This document shows, one piece after another, positions 1-5,283 of a DNA stretch of 9,310 nucleotides (position 1 is its first letter; each line of letters begins with the position of its first letter). Source of the stretch: Desulfocapsa sp. (lineage in GTDB: Bacteria; Desulfobacterota; Desulfobulbia; Desulfobulbales; Desulfocapsaceae); assembly GCA_029934815.1 (NCBI GenBank), contig JAOZLM010000070.1, positions 1 through 9,310 on the forward strand, in the 5' to 3' direction. Position numbers and translations under genes: made by a program. The notes beneath the pieces were generated by a model that did no database searches, was not told the origin of the DNA, and was given only the letters and a program-made list of their open reading frames with translations.

Positions 1-24
1 CGACCTGAAACAAATTGGAAGAAA

Positions 25-285
25 ATGGTTCAAGAAAAAGCAGACCAAGGCAAACAGAAAAAACAAGCCAACAATCCACTGCATGGGATTAGCCTGAAAA
101 TGATTATGGAACGTCTTGTGGAACATTACGACTGGCCACAACTGGGCCTGCAGATTCCTCTAAAATGTTTTACGAATAATCCCAGCATAAAATCCAGCCT
201 CACGTTTCTGCGCAGAACTCCCTGGGCCAGAACAAAGGTTGAAACCCTATATCTTAGAACGTGGTTCACCAAGAAAATTGACTGA
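25..285 (+). CDS. VF530 / DUF2132 family small protein
   Basis: Short basic protein of 86 aa. Residues 16-79 match my memory of the VF530 (DUF2132) family: NNPLHG at 16-21, a helical stretch with LVEHYDW at 31-37, and a highly conserved core at 48-69 that includes CFTNNPSIKSSL and RRTPWAR. The family is usually annotated as a putative DNA-binding protein from structural work on the Vibrio fischeri member; its cellular role is unknown. Residues 1-15 are a Lys/Gln-rich tail. The ATG at 25 has GGAAG only 3 bp upstream, which is tight. The frame stays open to base 1 (codons RPETNWKK), so the true start may lie outside the window. The family identity is secure; the function is not. Confidence 0.85.
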   Translation: MVQEKADQGKQKKQANNPLHGISLKMIMERLVEHYDWPQLGLQIPLKCFTNNPSIKSSLTFLRRTPWARTKVETLYLRTWFTKKID

Positions 286-302
286 ATAAAGTCGGTCTGT
301 TA

Positions 303-471
303 TTTTAATACATGATTACCACTAAAGCTCAGCCACTACCTTAGTCATTCCGGACTTGATCCGGAATCTCGTCAGAACTAGCTGTTTTTACAAGATTCCG
401 GATCAAGTCCGGAATGACGGAATCGCAGAAATCGAACAAAGCTGAGCTTCGATGGTAATCAGGTTTTAATA
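303..471. repeat. MITE-like palindromic element with 8-bp flanking direct repeats
   Basis: The element spans 311-463. Its ends are inverted repeats: CATGATTACC then AAAGCTCAGC at the left, and the complement of CCTGATTACC then GAAGCTCAGC at the right. TTTTAATA occurs immediately outside both ends (303-310 and 464-471), as expected for an 8-bp target duplication. The interior holds a long perfect palindrome (344-418) and no open reading frame, so any mobility would need a transposase supplied in trans. A second copy of the right end is present in inverted orientation at 9258-9310. The family is not one I can name. Confidence 0.75.
344..418. repeat. 26-bp perfect inverted repeat (large hairpin) inside the MITE-like element
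   Basis: The arms at 344-369 and 393-418 are exact reverse complements, separated by a 23-nt loop that contains TTTTT. Each arm is itself self-complementary (TTCCGGA, CTTGA, TCCGGAA), so the RNA could fold as one long hairpin or as two short ones. It lies 58 bp after the VF530 stop and could act as a transcription barrier, but no U-tract follows the stem, so it is not a standard intrinsic terminator. Confidence 0.85.
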
Positions 472-504
472 AGCAAATTCAATTTCAAGCACGGGGAACA
501 GACA

Positions 505-1356
505 ATGCACCAGCATGGATATATCGGCAGGAAAATGCGGATCCCAAAACTTAAAAATAAACCCGCAATTATTATTGCTGCATTTGGTACATCAAGCCGG
601 GCAAAAACTCCCCTTGCATTATTTGAAGCCGCTGTTGGAAAACAGTTCCCGGATTATGAAGTGTTCTGGGCGTATACGTCAGAAATCATCTGCCGTAAAT
701 TAACCCTGCCCACCATTAAAGAAAGTCTGGCAAAAGTTGAAGCGGCCGGATTTCGTAAAGTTGTTGTGCAACCTCTTCATGTCTTTCCCGGTACTGAATA
801 CCAGCAACTTGCTGAGACATGTGAATATTTCCCCGGATTACGGGTGTTTTTAAGTGAGACCCTTTTACATCGCTGGGATTTTGTAAAAAGCAGTCTGAAA
901 ATAATAGAAAAAGACTTTTTATCACCTGATCAGGGACTGAATATCCTGGCACTTCACGGAACTCCACTCACCGCAGATCCTGTGAATATCGTCTATCTTG
1001 GTCTTGAAAAACTGGTGGCAGACCTCTATCCCAATGTACTGGCAGCGTCTATTGAAGGAGTGCCTGATCATGGAGCTGTTCTTGCCAGAATAGAACGGGA
1101 TACCCTTGTGGACAAGTATAAAGCTGCCCGCATTATTCCTGTGATGTATTTTGCCGGGATGCATGCAGAACAAGATCTGATGGGAACGGAAAACAGCTGG
1201 CGTACAAAACTCGAACAGATGGGTTTTACAGTGGATTGTCCTCTTGTGGAACAGAACGGAGAGAACTTCTACAAGGGTATTGCCCACTATCCAGAGCTAA
1301 TCGCCTTTTTTATGGATCGTTTGCAACGGAGCTTGAAACTGGCAGAGCTTTACTAA
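505..1356 (+). CDS. cbiK: CbiK-type sirohydrochlorin cobalto/ferrochelatase
   Basis: Class II chelatase that inserts Co2+ (anaerobic cobalamin route) or Fe2+ (siroheme) into sirohydrochlorin. The 283 aa fit the CbiK family. Landmarks are AAFGTS at 25-30, PLHVFPGTEY at 90-99, LALHGTP at 148-154, IEGVPDHG at 183-190 and FAGMHAEQD at 216-224. H151, E184 and H220 correspond to the metal-binding triad known from Salmonella CbiK (His145, Glu175, His207). No signal peptide is visible, so this is a cytoplasmic form, unlike the periplasmic CbiK of some Desulfovibrio. The ATG at 505 is chosen because GGGGA at 493-497 is well spaced; the ATG at 535 has AGGA only 2 bp away. No cobalamin riboswitch is seen; the 41-bp leader abuts the MITE-like element. 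The gene converges on the DtxR gene with 11 bp between stops. In a sulfate reducer the iron (siroheme) role is equally plausible. Confidence 0.9.
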   Translation: MHQHGYIGRKMRIPKLKNKPAIIIAAFGTSSRAKTPLALFEAAVGKQFPDYEVFWAYTSEIICRKLTLPTIKESLAKVEAAGFRKVVVQPLHVFPGTEYQQLAETCEYFPGLRVFLSETLLHRWDFVKSSLKIIEKDFLSPDQGLNILALHGTPLTADPVNIVYLGLEKLVADLYPNVLAASIEGVPDHGAVLARIERDTLVDKYKAARIIPVMYFAGMHAEQDLMGTENSWRTKLEQMGFTVDCPLVEQNGENFYKGIAHYPELIAFFMDRLQRSLKLAELY

Positions 1357-1367
1357 CAGCGGAAAAG

Positions 1368-1865
1368 CTACTTTTTGTTATCAGGTGATGCTAACGAACA
1401 GGCACTACACTCCTCGTCTTCACAGCCATTTCTGCAAAAATACCCAAAACCGGATTCCCAGGTAATCCCGCCCTTTGGACATTTCTCAACATATTCCGCA
1501 TATTTCACAAAACGTTCGATAATGGGTTTTGGGACAGAATGTTCCATTTTACAAGCAGCATCATCCGCCTCTTTGGCATCAACACCCAGGACATGCACTA
1601 AAAAATGTTCAAGGGCAGTGTGACGACCAACTATATCTTCAGCTGCCACACGTCCGCTGTCGGTCAAAGTTATCAAATCATAGGGAGCATAATTGACCAG
1701 ACCTAATTTGCTGAGAATCCTCAGGGCACCGGTAACGGAAGAGGCACGTACATCCAGATAGATTGAAATGTCCTTGGCACGGGCGGCCATCTTTTCAGCA
1801 GAAATATGATAAATTGCCTCCAGATAATCTTCCTGACTTGCCGTTAGACTTTTTTTTTCTTTCAT
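1368..1865 (-). CDS. DtxR/MntR-family metal-dependent regulator with Cys-rich tail
   Basis: Predicted metalloregulator of 165 aa. An N-terminal winged helix (about 10-72) opens with SQEDYLEAIYHI, followed by the recognition region VRASSVTGALRILSKLGLV. A dimerization/metal domain (about 78-125) contains RHTALEHFL and CKMEHSVP. By alignment from memory, D13, E16, H82, E108 and H109 match the MntR metal ligands, while C105 sits where DtxR has Cys102 and MntR has a Glu. The tail has five further cysteines (C129, C144, C148, C153, C156) and no SH3/FeoA domain. The start at 1865 is chosen because GGGAG lies 5 bp upstream and a promoter lies just beyond; a longer reading to 1967 has an N-terminus unlike the family. 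Its targets are unknown. The MFS gene ends 138 bp upstream on the same strand. Confidence 0.87.
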   Translation of the reverse strand: MKEKKSLTASQEDYLEAIYHISAEKMAARAKDISIYLDVRASSVTGALRILSKLGLVNYAPYDLITLTDSGRVAAEDIVGRHTALEHFLVHVLGVDAKEADDAACKMEHSVPKPIIERFVKYAEYVEKCPKGGITWESGFGYFCRNGCEDEECSACSLASPDNKK

Positions 1866-1910
1866 AAACACTCCCAGCTTGAATATACAAATGGATCGAA
1901 AACCTCTAAA

Positions 1911-1939
1911 AAAGTACGGCATAACGTAATCAAAGTCAA
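1911..1939 (-). promoter_or_regulatory. Predicted sigma70-type promoter of the DtxR-like gene
   Basis: On the minus strand, TTGACT (1934-1939) is followed after exactly 17 bp by TACTTT (1911-1916). The -35 matches 5/6 and the -10 only 3/6. It predicts a start near 1904 and a leader of about 40 nt carrying the GGGAG ribosome site. It lies downstream of the alternative ATG at 1967, which argues for the shorter protein. Confidence 0.45.
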
Positions 1940-2003
1940 TAAAATCCTTTTTTAGTATTCTCTTCATCGTAACAGACTGTTGGAATCACATATGCAGATA
2001 GAG

Positions 2004-3245
2004 TTAGGGGCTGGAAGGGCTTTCTACATCTCTTCCCCAAACAGCATAGCCAATAGTCCCGATCACACCAAAGCCAAAGGCTACCAGGAAGTTGACAGTG
2101 GGACTGATCATCCACAAAAATGCTCCGCCAAAAGCAGCAATGGAGACTACAATATCACGTAACATATAGTACAGGCCAAAAACTGCGGCTTTACGTTCCT
2201 CCGGTGCAAGATCCATAATCAGGGCTTTTCTGGTTGGTTCGCCAAACTCTTTTAGGCCTCTCAGGACAAAAACAGGTACGAGAAGTGCGAAGGATTGGCA
2301 GAAAAGCAATGCCAGAGGGAAAAGCGTAAAAAAGACAAAGGTGATTAATACGAATATTTTTTTCCCGCCTTTGTCTGCCATATAAGCCACGGGAATATAA
2401 ATCAACAAAGCAGTAACCATCTCAATGCTTGTTAACAGACCAAACTGCACGGCAGTTACAGGCTGGGCAATGGTTTTCATACACCAGATAACCACAAAGG
2501 CGTAAGGAATCTGTTCACAATAACGAATTAATATATCAGAAACCAAAAGCCGTTTAAGATCCGGCCCCATGTAATGCAGCAGTTTTAATGGATTTCGTTC
2601 TGCTGCCAGCCTATCCCGTTTTTTGGCAGACTCTGAAGGTGTATCTTCAATAAACCGCTGTTGAATAACAGTTGCACAAACAGCAAGCAGCAAAGCCACC
2701 ACAAATGCCGCCCGCACACCATCTTTCTCTCCCCAAAGCCCAATACAAACACCACCAAGAAGCGGCCCCAAAGCCATGGGAATCCGGCGCACAAGGGCAA
2801 GCATGGAAACACCCATGGTGCGTTTTTCAAGGGGCAATACTTCCGTAATCAGTTTCATGGTGGCAGGAAGTGAAATTGCACTCCAGGAGAGGAAAAATAC
2901 TGCGCCAACAATAACAGCCTGCCAGGAGGGAATAAAAATAACAATGCAGAAGCCAAACATGGCTGCAAAGTTACAATAGAGCAGTGCCCGGCGGGTACCG
3001 AATCGATCGGAAAGATAGCCGCCAAGAAAGGAATAAACAGCGGACAGGAAGTTATCAAGACCGTTGAGCAGACCGATAACAATGGGTCCGCCACCAAGTG
3101 CCAGCAAATAGATGGGTAAAAAACGCTCAGCCATACGCTCGCCAAGAAGGACAAGCGCTACCATTGCCAAGATTCCAAGAGTGGAGCGTTTTAGTGCCAG
3201 GAAATCAGCTAGACTACGAACACGGTTTTTTGAGAGGGAAGTCAT
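2004..3245 (-). CDS. Major facilitator superfamily (MFS) transporter, DHA1-like
   Basis: Inner-membrane secondary transporter of 413 aa with about 12 hydrophobic segments in two halves. The canonical MFS motif A is GGYLSDRFGTRR at 75-86, in the loop between helices 2 and 3. Its degenerate counterpart, ADKGGKK at 290-296, sits at the same place in the second half. The central cytoplasmic loop (about 200-230) is charged. GEPTRKALIMDLAPEER at 335-351 followed by FGLYYMLRD resembles drug/proton antiporter-like families whose substrates are mostly unassigned. The ATG at 3245 precedes the first helix, and the next in-frame Met is inside it, so the start is likely right, though no good Shine-Dalgarno is seen. 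It lies downstream of a ChrB-like gene but is separated from it by 309 bp with two palindromes, so co-transcription is uncertain. Substrate unknown. Confidence 0.88.
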   Translation of the reverse strand: MTSLSKNRVRSLADFLALKRSTLGILAMVALVLLGERMAERFLPIYLLALGGGPIVIGLLNGLDNFLSAVYSFLGGYLSDRFGTRRALLYCNFAAMFGFCIVIFIPSWQAVIVGAVFFLSWSAISLPATMKLITEVLPLEKRTMGVSMLALVRRIPMALGPLLGGVCIGLWGEKDGVRAAFVVALLLAVCATVIQQRFIEDTPSESAKKRDRLAAERNPLKLLHYMGPDLKRLLVSDILIRYCEQIPYAFVVIWCMKTIAQPVTAVQFGLLTSIEMVTALLIYIPVAYMADKGGKKIFVLITFVFFTLFPLALLFCQSFALLVPVFVLRGLKEFGEPTRKALIMDLAPEERKAAVFGLYYMLRDIVVSIAAFGGAFLWMISPTVNFLVAFGFGVIGTIGYAVWGRDVESPSSP

Positions 3246-3305
3246 AGGAAATTTTGGATATCACTTAAACTCAATTTTAACATTTGAGAGTTTTCTGCAA
3301 CCGCA

Positions 3306-3383
3306 GGGTTACAGCAGGGTACCGACAAACGTCCACGCTCGTTCCTCGCTGCGGGATTGTTTGTCAGTACCCTGCTGTAACCC
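3306..3383. repeat. 25-bp inverted repeat with 28-nt loop
   Basis: The arms at 3306-3330 and 3359-3383 pair over 25 bp with one mismatch; each contains CAGCAGGGTAC or its complement. The 28-nt loop is GC-rich and contains CGCTCGTTCCTCGCTGCGG, a style of word common in dispersed intergenic repeats. It lies 61 bp upstream of the MFS start codon. No U-tract follows either arm. It may be a mobile or extragenic palindromic element, or a transcription barrier between the ChrB-like and MFS genes. The gene-free stretch 3246-3554 holds this repeat, the palindrome at 3454-3562, and otherwise AT-rich sequence in which I see no confident promoter or coding frame. Confidence 0.75.
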
Positions 3384-3453
3384 TTGCTATCAGGTTGATT
3401 ATAAAATTGTATTATTTTCTAAAATGGTTTTCCGAAGAGATTAAGCAAGAACA

Positions 3454-3562
3454 GAAATTGATTCTGAGTGCTGTAGGTTTGTTCGATTTTCACCTGTCGC
3501 TATAGTTTTTTCTATGCGACAGGTGAAAATCGAACAAAGATGCAGTGCTCAGGATCAATTTC
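3454..3562. repeat. 109-bp palindromic element overlapping the chrB-like stop codon
   Basis: The core arms at 3478-3500 and 3516-3538 are 23-bp perfect reverse complements. A short inner helix (ATAG with CTAT) closes around a T6 loop. Pairing resumes imperfectly outward, with matching blocks GAAATTGAT, CTGAG and CTG, to 3454 and 3562. The right end covers the stop codon of the ChrB-like gene (3555-3557). It shares the 12-mer AAATCGAACAAA with the MITE-like element at 311-463, which suggests related families. Confidence 0.8.
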
Positions 3563-3986
3563 CGGCTACATCCAATCGGCACCATGCGTACAGCGCATCA
3601 TATACCTGGAATTGGTGTTCGAGGTTTTCAAAATCATCAGGAAACCGCAGACCAAAACCAACAGCAATAGCCTCAAGCCCAGCAGCCATCGGATCATTCT
3701 GCAAATTATCAGTATCAGCAGCATTAACAATCTTAGCAAGCCTTAGCAATGCCTTATCCACCAGCTCATACTCAGCAATAAGCACATCAAAAGTACACAA
3801 ATCGTCACGATGATGCAGCTCCGCACCGGGAGTATCGTAAGCAATGGCGCCTTCTTTCTCAGCAACAGCCAAAACCTGGCTTTTAGGCACAAACATCAAC
3901 TCGGCATCAGAGTCAATAAAGCGCATAATCAGCCACGGACAGGCAACACGATCCACATGAACGTGGGAACGGGTGATCCATTTCAT
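3555..3986 (-). CDS. Stand-alone ChrB C-terminal-domain (chromate resistance) protein
   Basis: Cytoplasmic protein of 143 aa matching the C-terminal domain of ChrB, linked to chromate resistance in proteobacteria. Landmarks are HVDRVACPWLIMRFID at 10-25, a conserved DTPGAELHHRDDLCTFD at 51-67, VNAADTD at 87-93 and YDALYAWCR at 129-137. H58, H59, C64, D91 and D93 are candidate functional residues. The biochemical activity of this domain is not established. The N-terminal ChrB domain is absent and no ChrA chromate pump is in the window, so a direct chromate role is doubtful. The ATG at 3986 has AGGA (3997-4000) overlapping the stop of the upstream gene, with 12 bp between the two frames, suggesting translational coupling. 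The last codons and stop lie inside a palindromic repeat, so the C-terminus may have been altered by an insertion. Confidence 0.87.
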   Translation of the reverse strand: MKWITRSHVHVDRVACPWLIMRFIDSDAELMFVPKSQVLAVAEKEGAIAYDTPGAELHHRDDLCTFDVLIAEYELVDKALLRLAKIVNAADTDNLQNDPMAAGLEAIAVGFGLRFPDDFENLEHQFQVYDALYAWCRLDVAGN

Positions 3987-3998
3987 ATTTTTATAATC

Positions 3999-4286
3999 CT
4001 ATCGGTTGTAAGAGCCAAAGTATGTTAACGCATCCTTGGCAGCAATTTCTGCATCTTCAATAACATGACCAAACTTGCCTTTCAGATCATCGCTAAGATG
4101 AAAAACATATTCCTGAGCTGCTTCTTCACCATATTTTTCAGTAAACATTTTGGCAAATTCAAGCACACGGGTAAAGTCGTGACGTTCATTTTTGTTTTCA
4201 GGATCATCAATCCATTCGTGTACTTCTTTATATTCCTTTCCGGTTCGTTCGAGACTTGCAGCAACGTGTTTTTTGATTGGTGGCAT
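3999..4286 (-). CDS. Conserved-looking hypothetical protein, 95 aa, predicted all-helical
   Basis: I do not recognise the family with confidence. The protein is acidic to neutral, lacks membrane segments and a signal peptide, and reads as three or four amphipathic helices. Notable residues are KKHVAASLERTGKEYKEVHEW at the N-terminus (6-25, with H7, H23 and W25), RHD at 35-37, FHLSDD at 62-67 and H74, giving an unusual number of His and acidic residues that could bind a metal. The pattern of spaced H, W, D and RH is only loosely reminiscent of DUF6915-like proteins. The start at 4286 is fixed by AGGAG (4294-4298) 7 bp upstream; a TTG at 4328 would extend it but has no ribosome site. It is the first gene of a two-gene unit with the ChrB-like gene and is divergent from cooA. 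Confidence 0.8.
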   Translation of the reverse strand: MPPIKKHVAASLERTGKEYKEVHEWIDDPENKNERHDFTRVLEFAKMFTEKYGEEAAQEYVFHLSDDLKGKFGHVIEDAEIAAKDALTYFGSYNR

Positions 4287-4334
4287 GGAATTTCTCCTAG
4301 TAAAGATTTTCAGAATACTATTCAACAATTCATC

Positions 4335-4346
4335 CTACTTAAGTAG
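4335..4346. promoter_or_regulatory. 12-bp perfect palindrome in the leader of the ChrB-like unit
   Basis: CTACTTAAGTAG is a perfect 12-bp palindrome lying 49-60 bp upstream of the 95-aa protein start, just downstream of the predicted promoter. Its symmetry and position suit a dimeric repressor operator. No regulator can be assigned. Confidence 0.3.
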
Positions 4347-4368
4347 AAAAAATTATTACTCGCAGAAA

Positions 4369-4397
4369 GGAATACGGTAAAGCGAATACAATGTCAA
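4369..4397 (-). promoter_or_regulatory. Predicted promoter of the hypothetical-ChrB unit
   Basis: On the minus strand a perfect -35, TTGACA (4392-4397), is followed after 17 bp by TATTCC (4369-4374), a weak 3/6 match to the -10. The strong -35 with a poor -10 suggests activator dependence, or that the true -10 lies elsewhere. The leader would be about 75 nt. Confidence 0.4.
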
Positions 4398-4427
4398 TAA
4401 TTTCTATTTTGACTATTAACAATGACC

Positions 4428-4446
4428 TTGATTGAGAATCATTTAA
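4428..4446. promoter_or_regulatory. Fur-box-like sequence between divergent operons
   Basis: The segment TTGATTGAGAATCATT contains the AATCATT half of the Fur consensus and matches about 11 of 19 positions of GATAATGATAATCATTATC by hand alignment. It lies 54-72 bp upstream of the cooA GTG and just upstream of the promoter of the ChrB-like unit. It overlaps a possible -10 (GAGAAT, 4434-4439) of cooA, whose candidate -35 TTGACT (4409-4414) is 19 bp away. The match is borderline. Confidence 0.3.
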
Positions 4447-4457
4447 ACGGTAGAGTT

Positions 4458-4496
4458 ATGAATATTACAAGCCTTTTCAATCAGACTAGTCCTTAA
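4458..4496 (+). CDS. Possible 12-codon leader ORF upstream of cooA
   Basis: ATG AAT ATT ACA to TAA encodes MNITSLFNQTSP, in the same frame as cooA, and its TAA ends 3 bp before the cooA GTG. A weak purine stretch (GGTAGAG, 4449-4455) precedes it. The upstream ORF could allow translational coupling to cooA, which has no Shine-Dalgarno. Equally, it could be the former cooA N-terminus cut off by a stop mutation, or chance. No known peptide is recognised. Confidence 0.3.
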   Translation: MNITSLFNQTSP

Positions 4497-4499
4497 TTT

Positions 4500-5165
4500 G
4501 TGGTACGAAAACCATTGAAAACCAAACTCAGTCCCATAAACCTTCTCACAGAAATCAACAAACCTGAAAACAGGGATTTTCTGGCAGAATTCACCGCTAT
4601 AAAATACCGAAAGAACAGCCTTATCTATTCGCCCGGCCATGAGCACGATCTGGTTTTTATCGTAAAAAAAGGCCGTTTACGACTCTATCTTGCAGTGGAA
4701 GACAAGGACTTCTCTTTAGCCATCCTTGAACCCGGCGATATCTACGCCACTCACACCCGTGCCCATGTTGAAACGCTTGAAGATGTGACACTTATGACCA
4801 TGCCGACAAATAAGCTTCACCTGTACATGGCAACACATCCGGCACTTTCAAGGACGATCATTCGTATTCTTGGTGAAATGCTCAAACAGTCTTTCTCCAT
4901 TATTGACAGTCTGGTTTTTAAAGATATAAAACAGCGTCTTGTTGATTTTTTCCTCTACGAGGCTAGTCATAACGGAATTCAGGATGCTAACGCCACCACA
5001 ATCAAACTTGATATAACTTCAACACAACTGGCAGCAATCATCGGTTCATCCAGACAAACTGTTTCAACCATTGTCGGTGGAATGTTAAAGGATGGTGTGC
5101 TTGAGAAAAAAGAACGCACTGTTTATCACATCCCTAATATTGACTTATTACGTAACTACGCATAA
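4500..5165 (+). CDS. cooA: CooA-type heme CO-sensing transcription activator (Crp/Fnr family)
   Basis: CRP/FNR-family regulator of 221 aa with a cyclic-nucleotide-binding-like sensor (about 25-125), a dimerization helix (about 116-145) and a winged helix (about 145-215). The sensor segment VEDKDFSLAILEPGDIYATHTRA at 66-88 closely follows CooA of Carboxydothermus, placing H85 at the proximal heme ligand (His77 in Rhodospirillum CooA, His82 in Carboxydothermus). The recognition helix IIGSSRQTVSTI (180-191) matches CooA GSSRQTTST. The Cys two residues before the His in studied CooAs is Ala83 here. FNR-type Fe-S cysteines are absent. An in-frame TAA at 4494 forces a start at GTG 4500 or TTG 4515, and neither has a Shine-Dalgarno. 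The gene precedes cooS, its expected target, by 181 bp. Confidence 0.9.
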   Translation: MVRKPLKTKLSPINLLTEINKPENRDFLAEFTAIKYRKNSLIYSPGHEHDLVFIVKKGRLRLYLAVEDKDFSLAILEPGDIYATHTRAHVETLEDVTLMTMPTNKLHLYMATHPALSRTIIRILGEMLKQSFSIIDSLVFKDIKQRLVDFFLYEASHNGIQDANATTIKLDITSTQLAAIIGSSRQTVSTIVGGMLKDGVLEKKERTVYHIPNIDLLRNYA

Positions 5166-5240
5166 TCTCAGAACATACAAAATCCCTTTATTCCTCCTTT
5201 CAATTCTTCTGTTACCACTTCGCAATAAAAAGAATCCTTT

Positions 5241-5256
5241 TGTCAGATAGCTGACA
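5241..5256. promoter_or_regulatory. CooA operator upstream of cooS
   Basis: TGTCA GATAGC TGACA is a perfect 5-6-5 inverted repeat of the CRP-family format and matches the known CooA site (TGTCA-N6-CGACA in Rhodospirillum rubrum) in all but one half-site base. Its centre (5248.5) is 41.5 bp upstream of the start predicted from the -10 at 5278-5283. It replaces a recognisable -35, as in class II activated promoters. Confidence 0.85.
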
Positions 5257-5277
5257 GTACTCATGCGTATTCCCTGA

Positions 5278-5283
5278 TACAAT
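5278..5283 (+). promoter_or_regulatory. Extended -10 element of the cooS promoter
   Basis: TACAAT (5/6 match) is preceded by TGA, giving a TGN extended -10. No -35 consensus is found at the proper distance; the CooA operator occupies that region instead. The predicted transcription start is near 5290, giving a leader of about 57 nt before the cooS ATG. Confidence 0.6.

Noticed and set aside
464..504. Cobalamin riboswitch upstream of cbiK
   Set aside because: Only 41 bp separate the gene from the MITE-like element, and no B12-box-like sequence is seen there or within the element.
922..1287. 121-codon ORF antisense to cbiK
   Set aside because: Shadow of cbiK with no ribosome site or domain-like composition.
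1866..1967. N-terminal extension of the DtxR-like protein to an ATG at 1967
   Set aside because: The extra 34 residues do not resemble the family, a good ribosome site precedes the ATG at 1865, and the predicted promoter lies downstream of 1967.
3306..3562. CRISPR array or insertion sequence in the intergenic repeats
   Set aside because: There are two single inverted repeats of unrelated sequence, no direct-repeat/spacer pattern, and no transposase frame.
4287..4328. N-terminal extension of the 95-aa protein to TTG 4328
   Set aside because: AGGAG (4294-4298) sits inside the extension with ideal spacing to the ATG at 4286.
4500..5165. FNR- or CRP-type regulator instead of CooA
   Set aside because: FNR cysteines are absent, the heme His region matches CooA, the recognition helix is GSSRQT, and cooS with a CooA-type operator follows.
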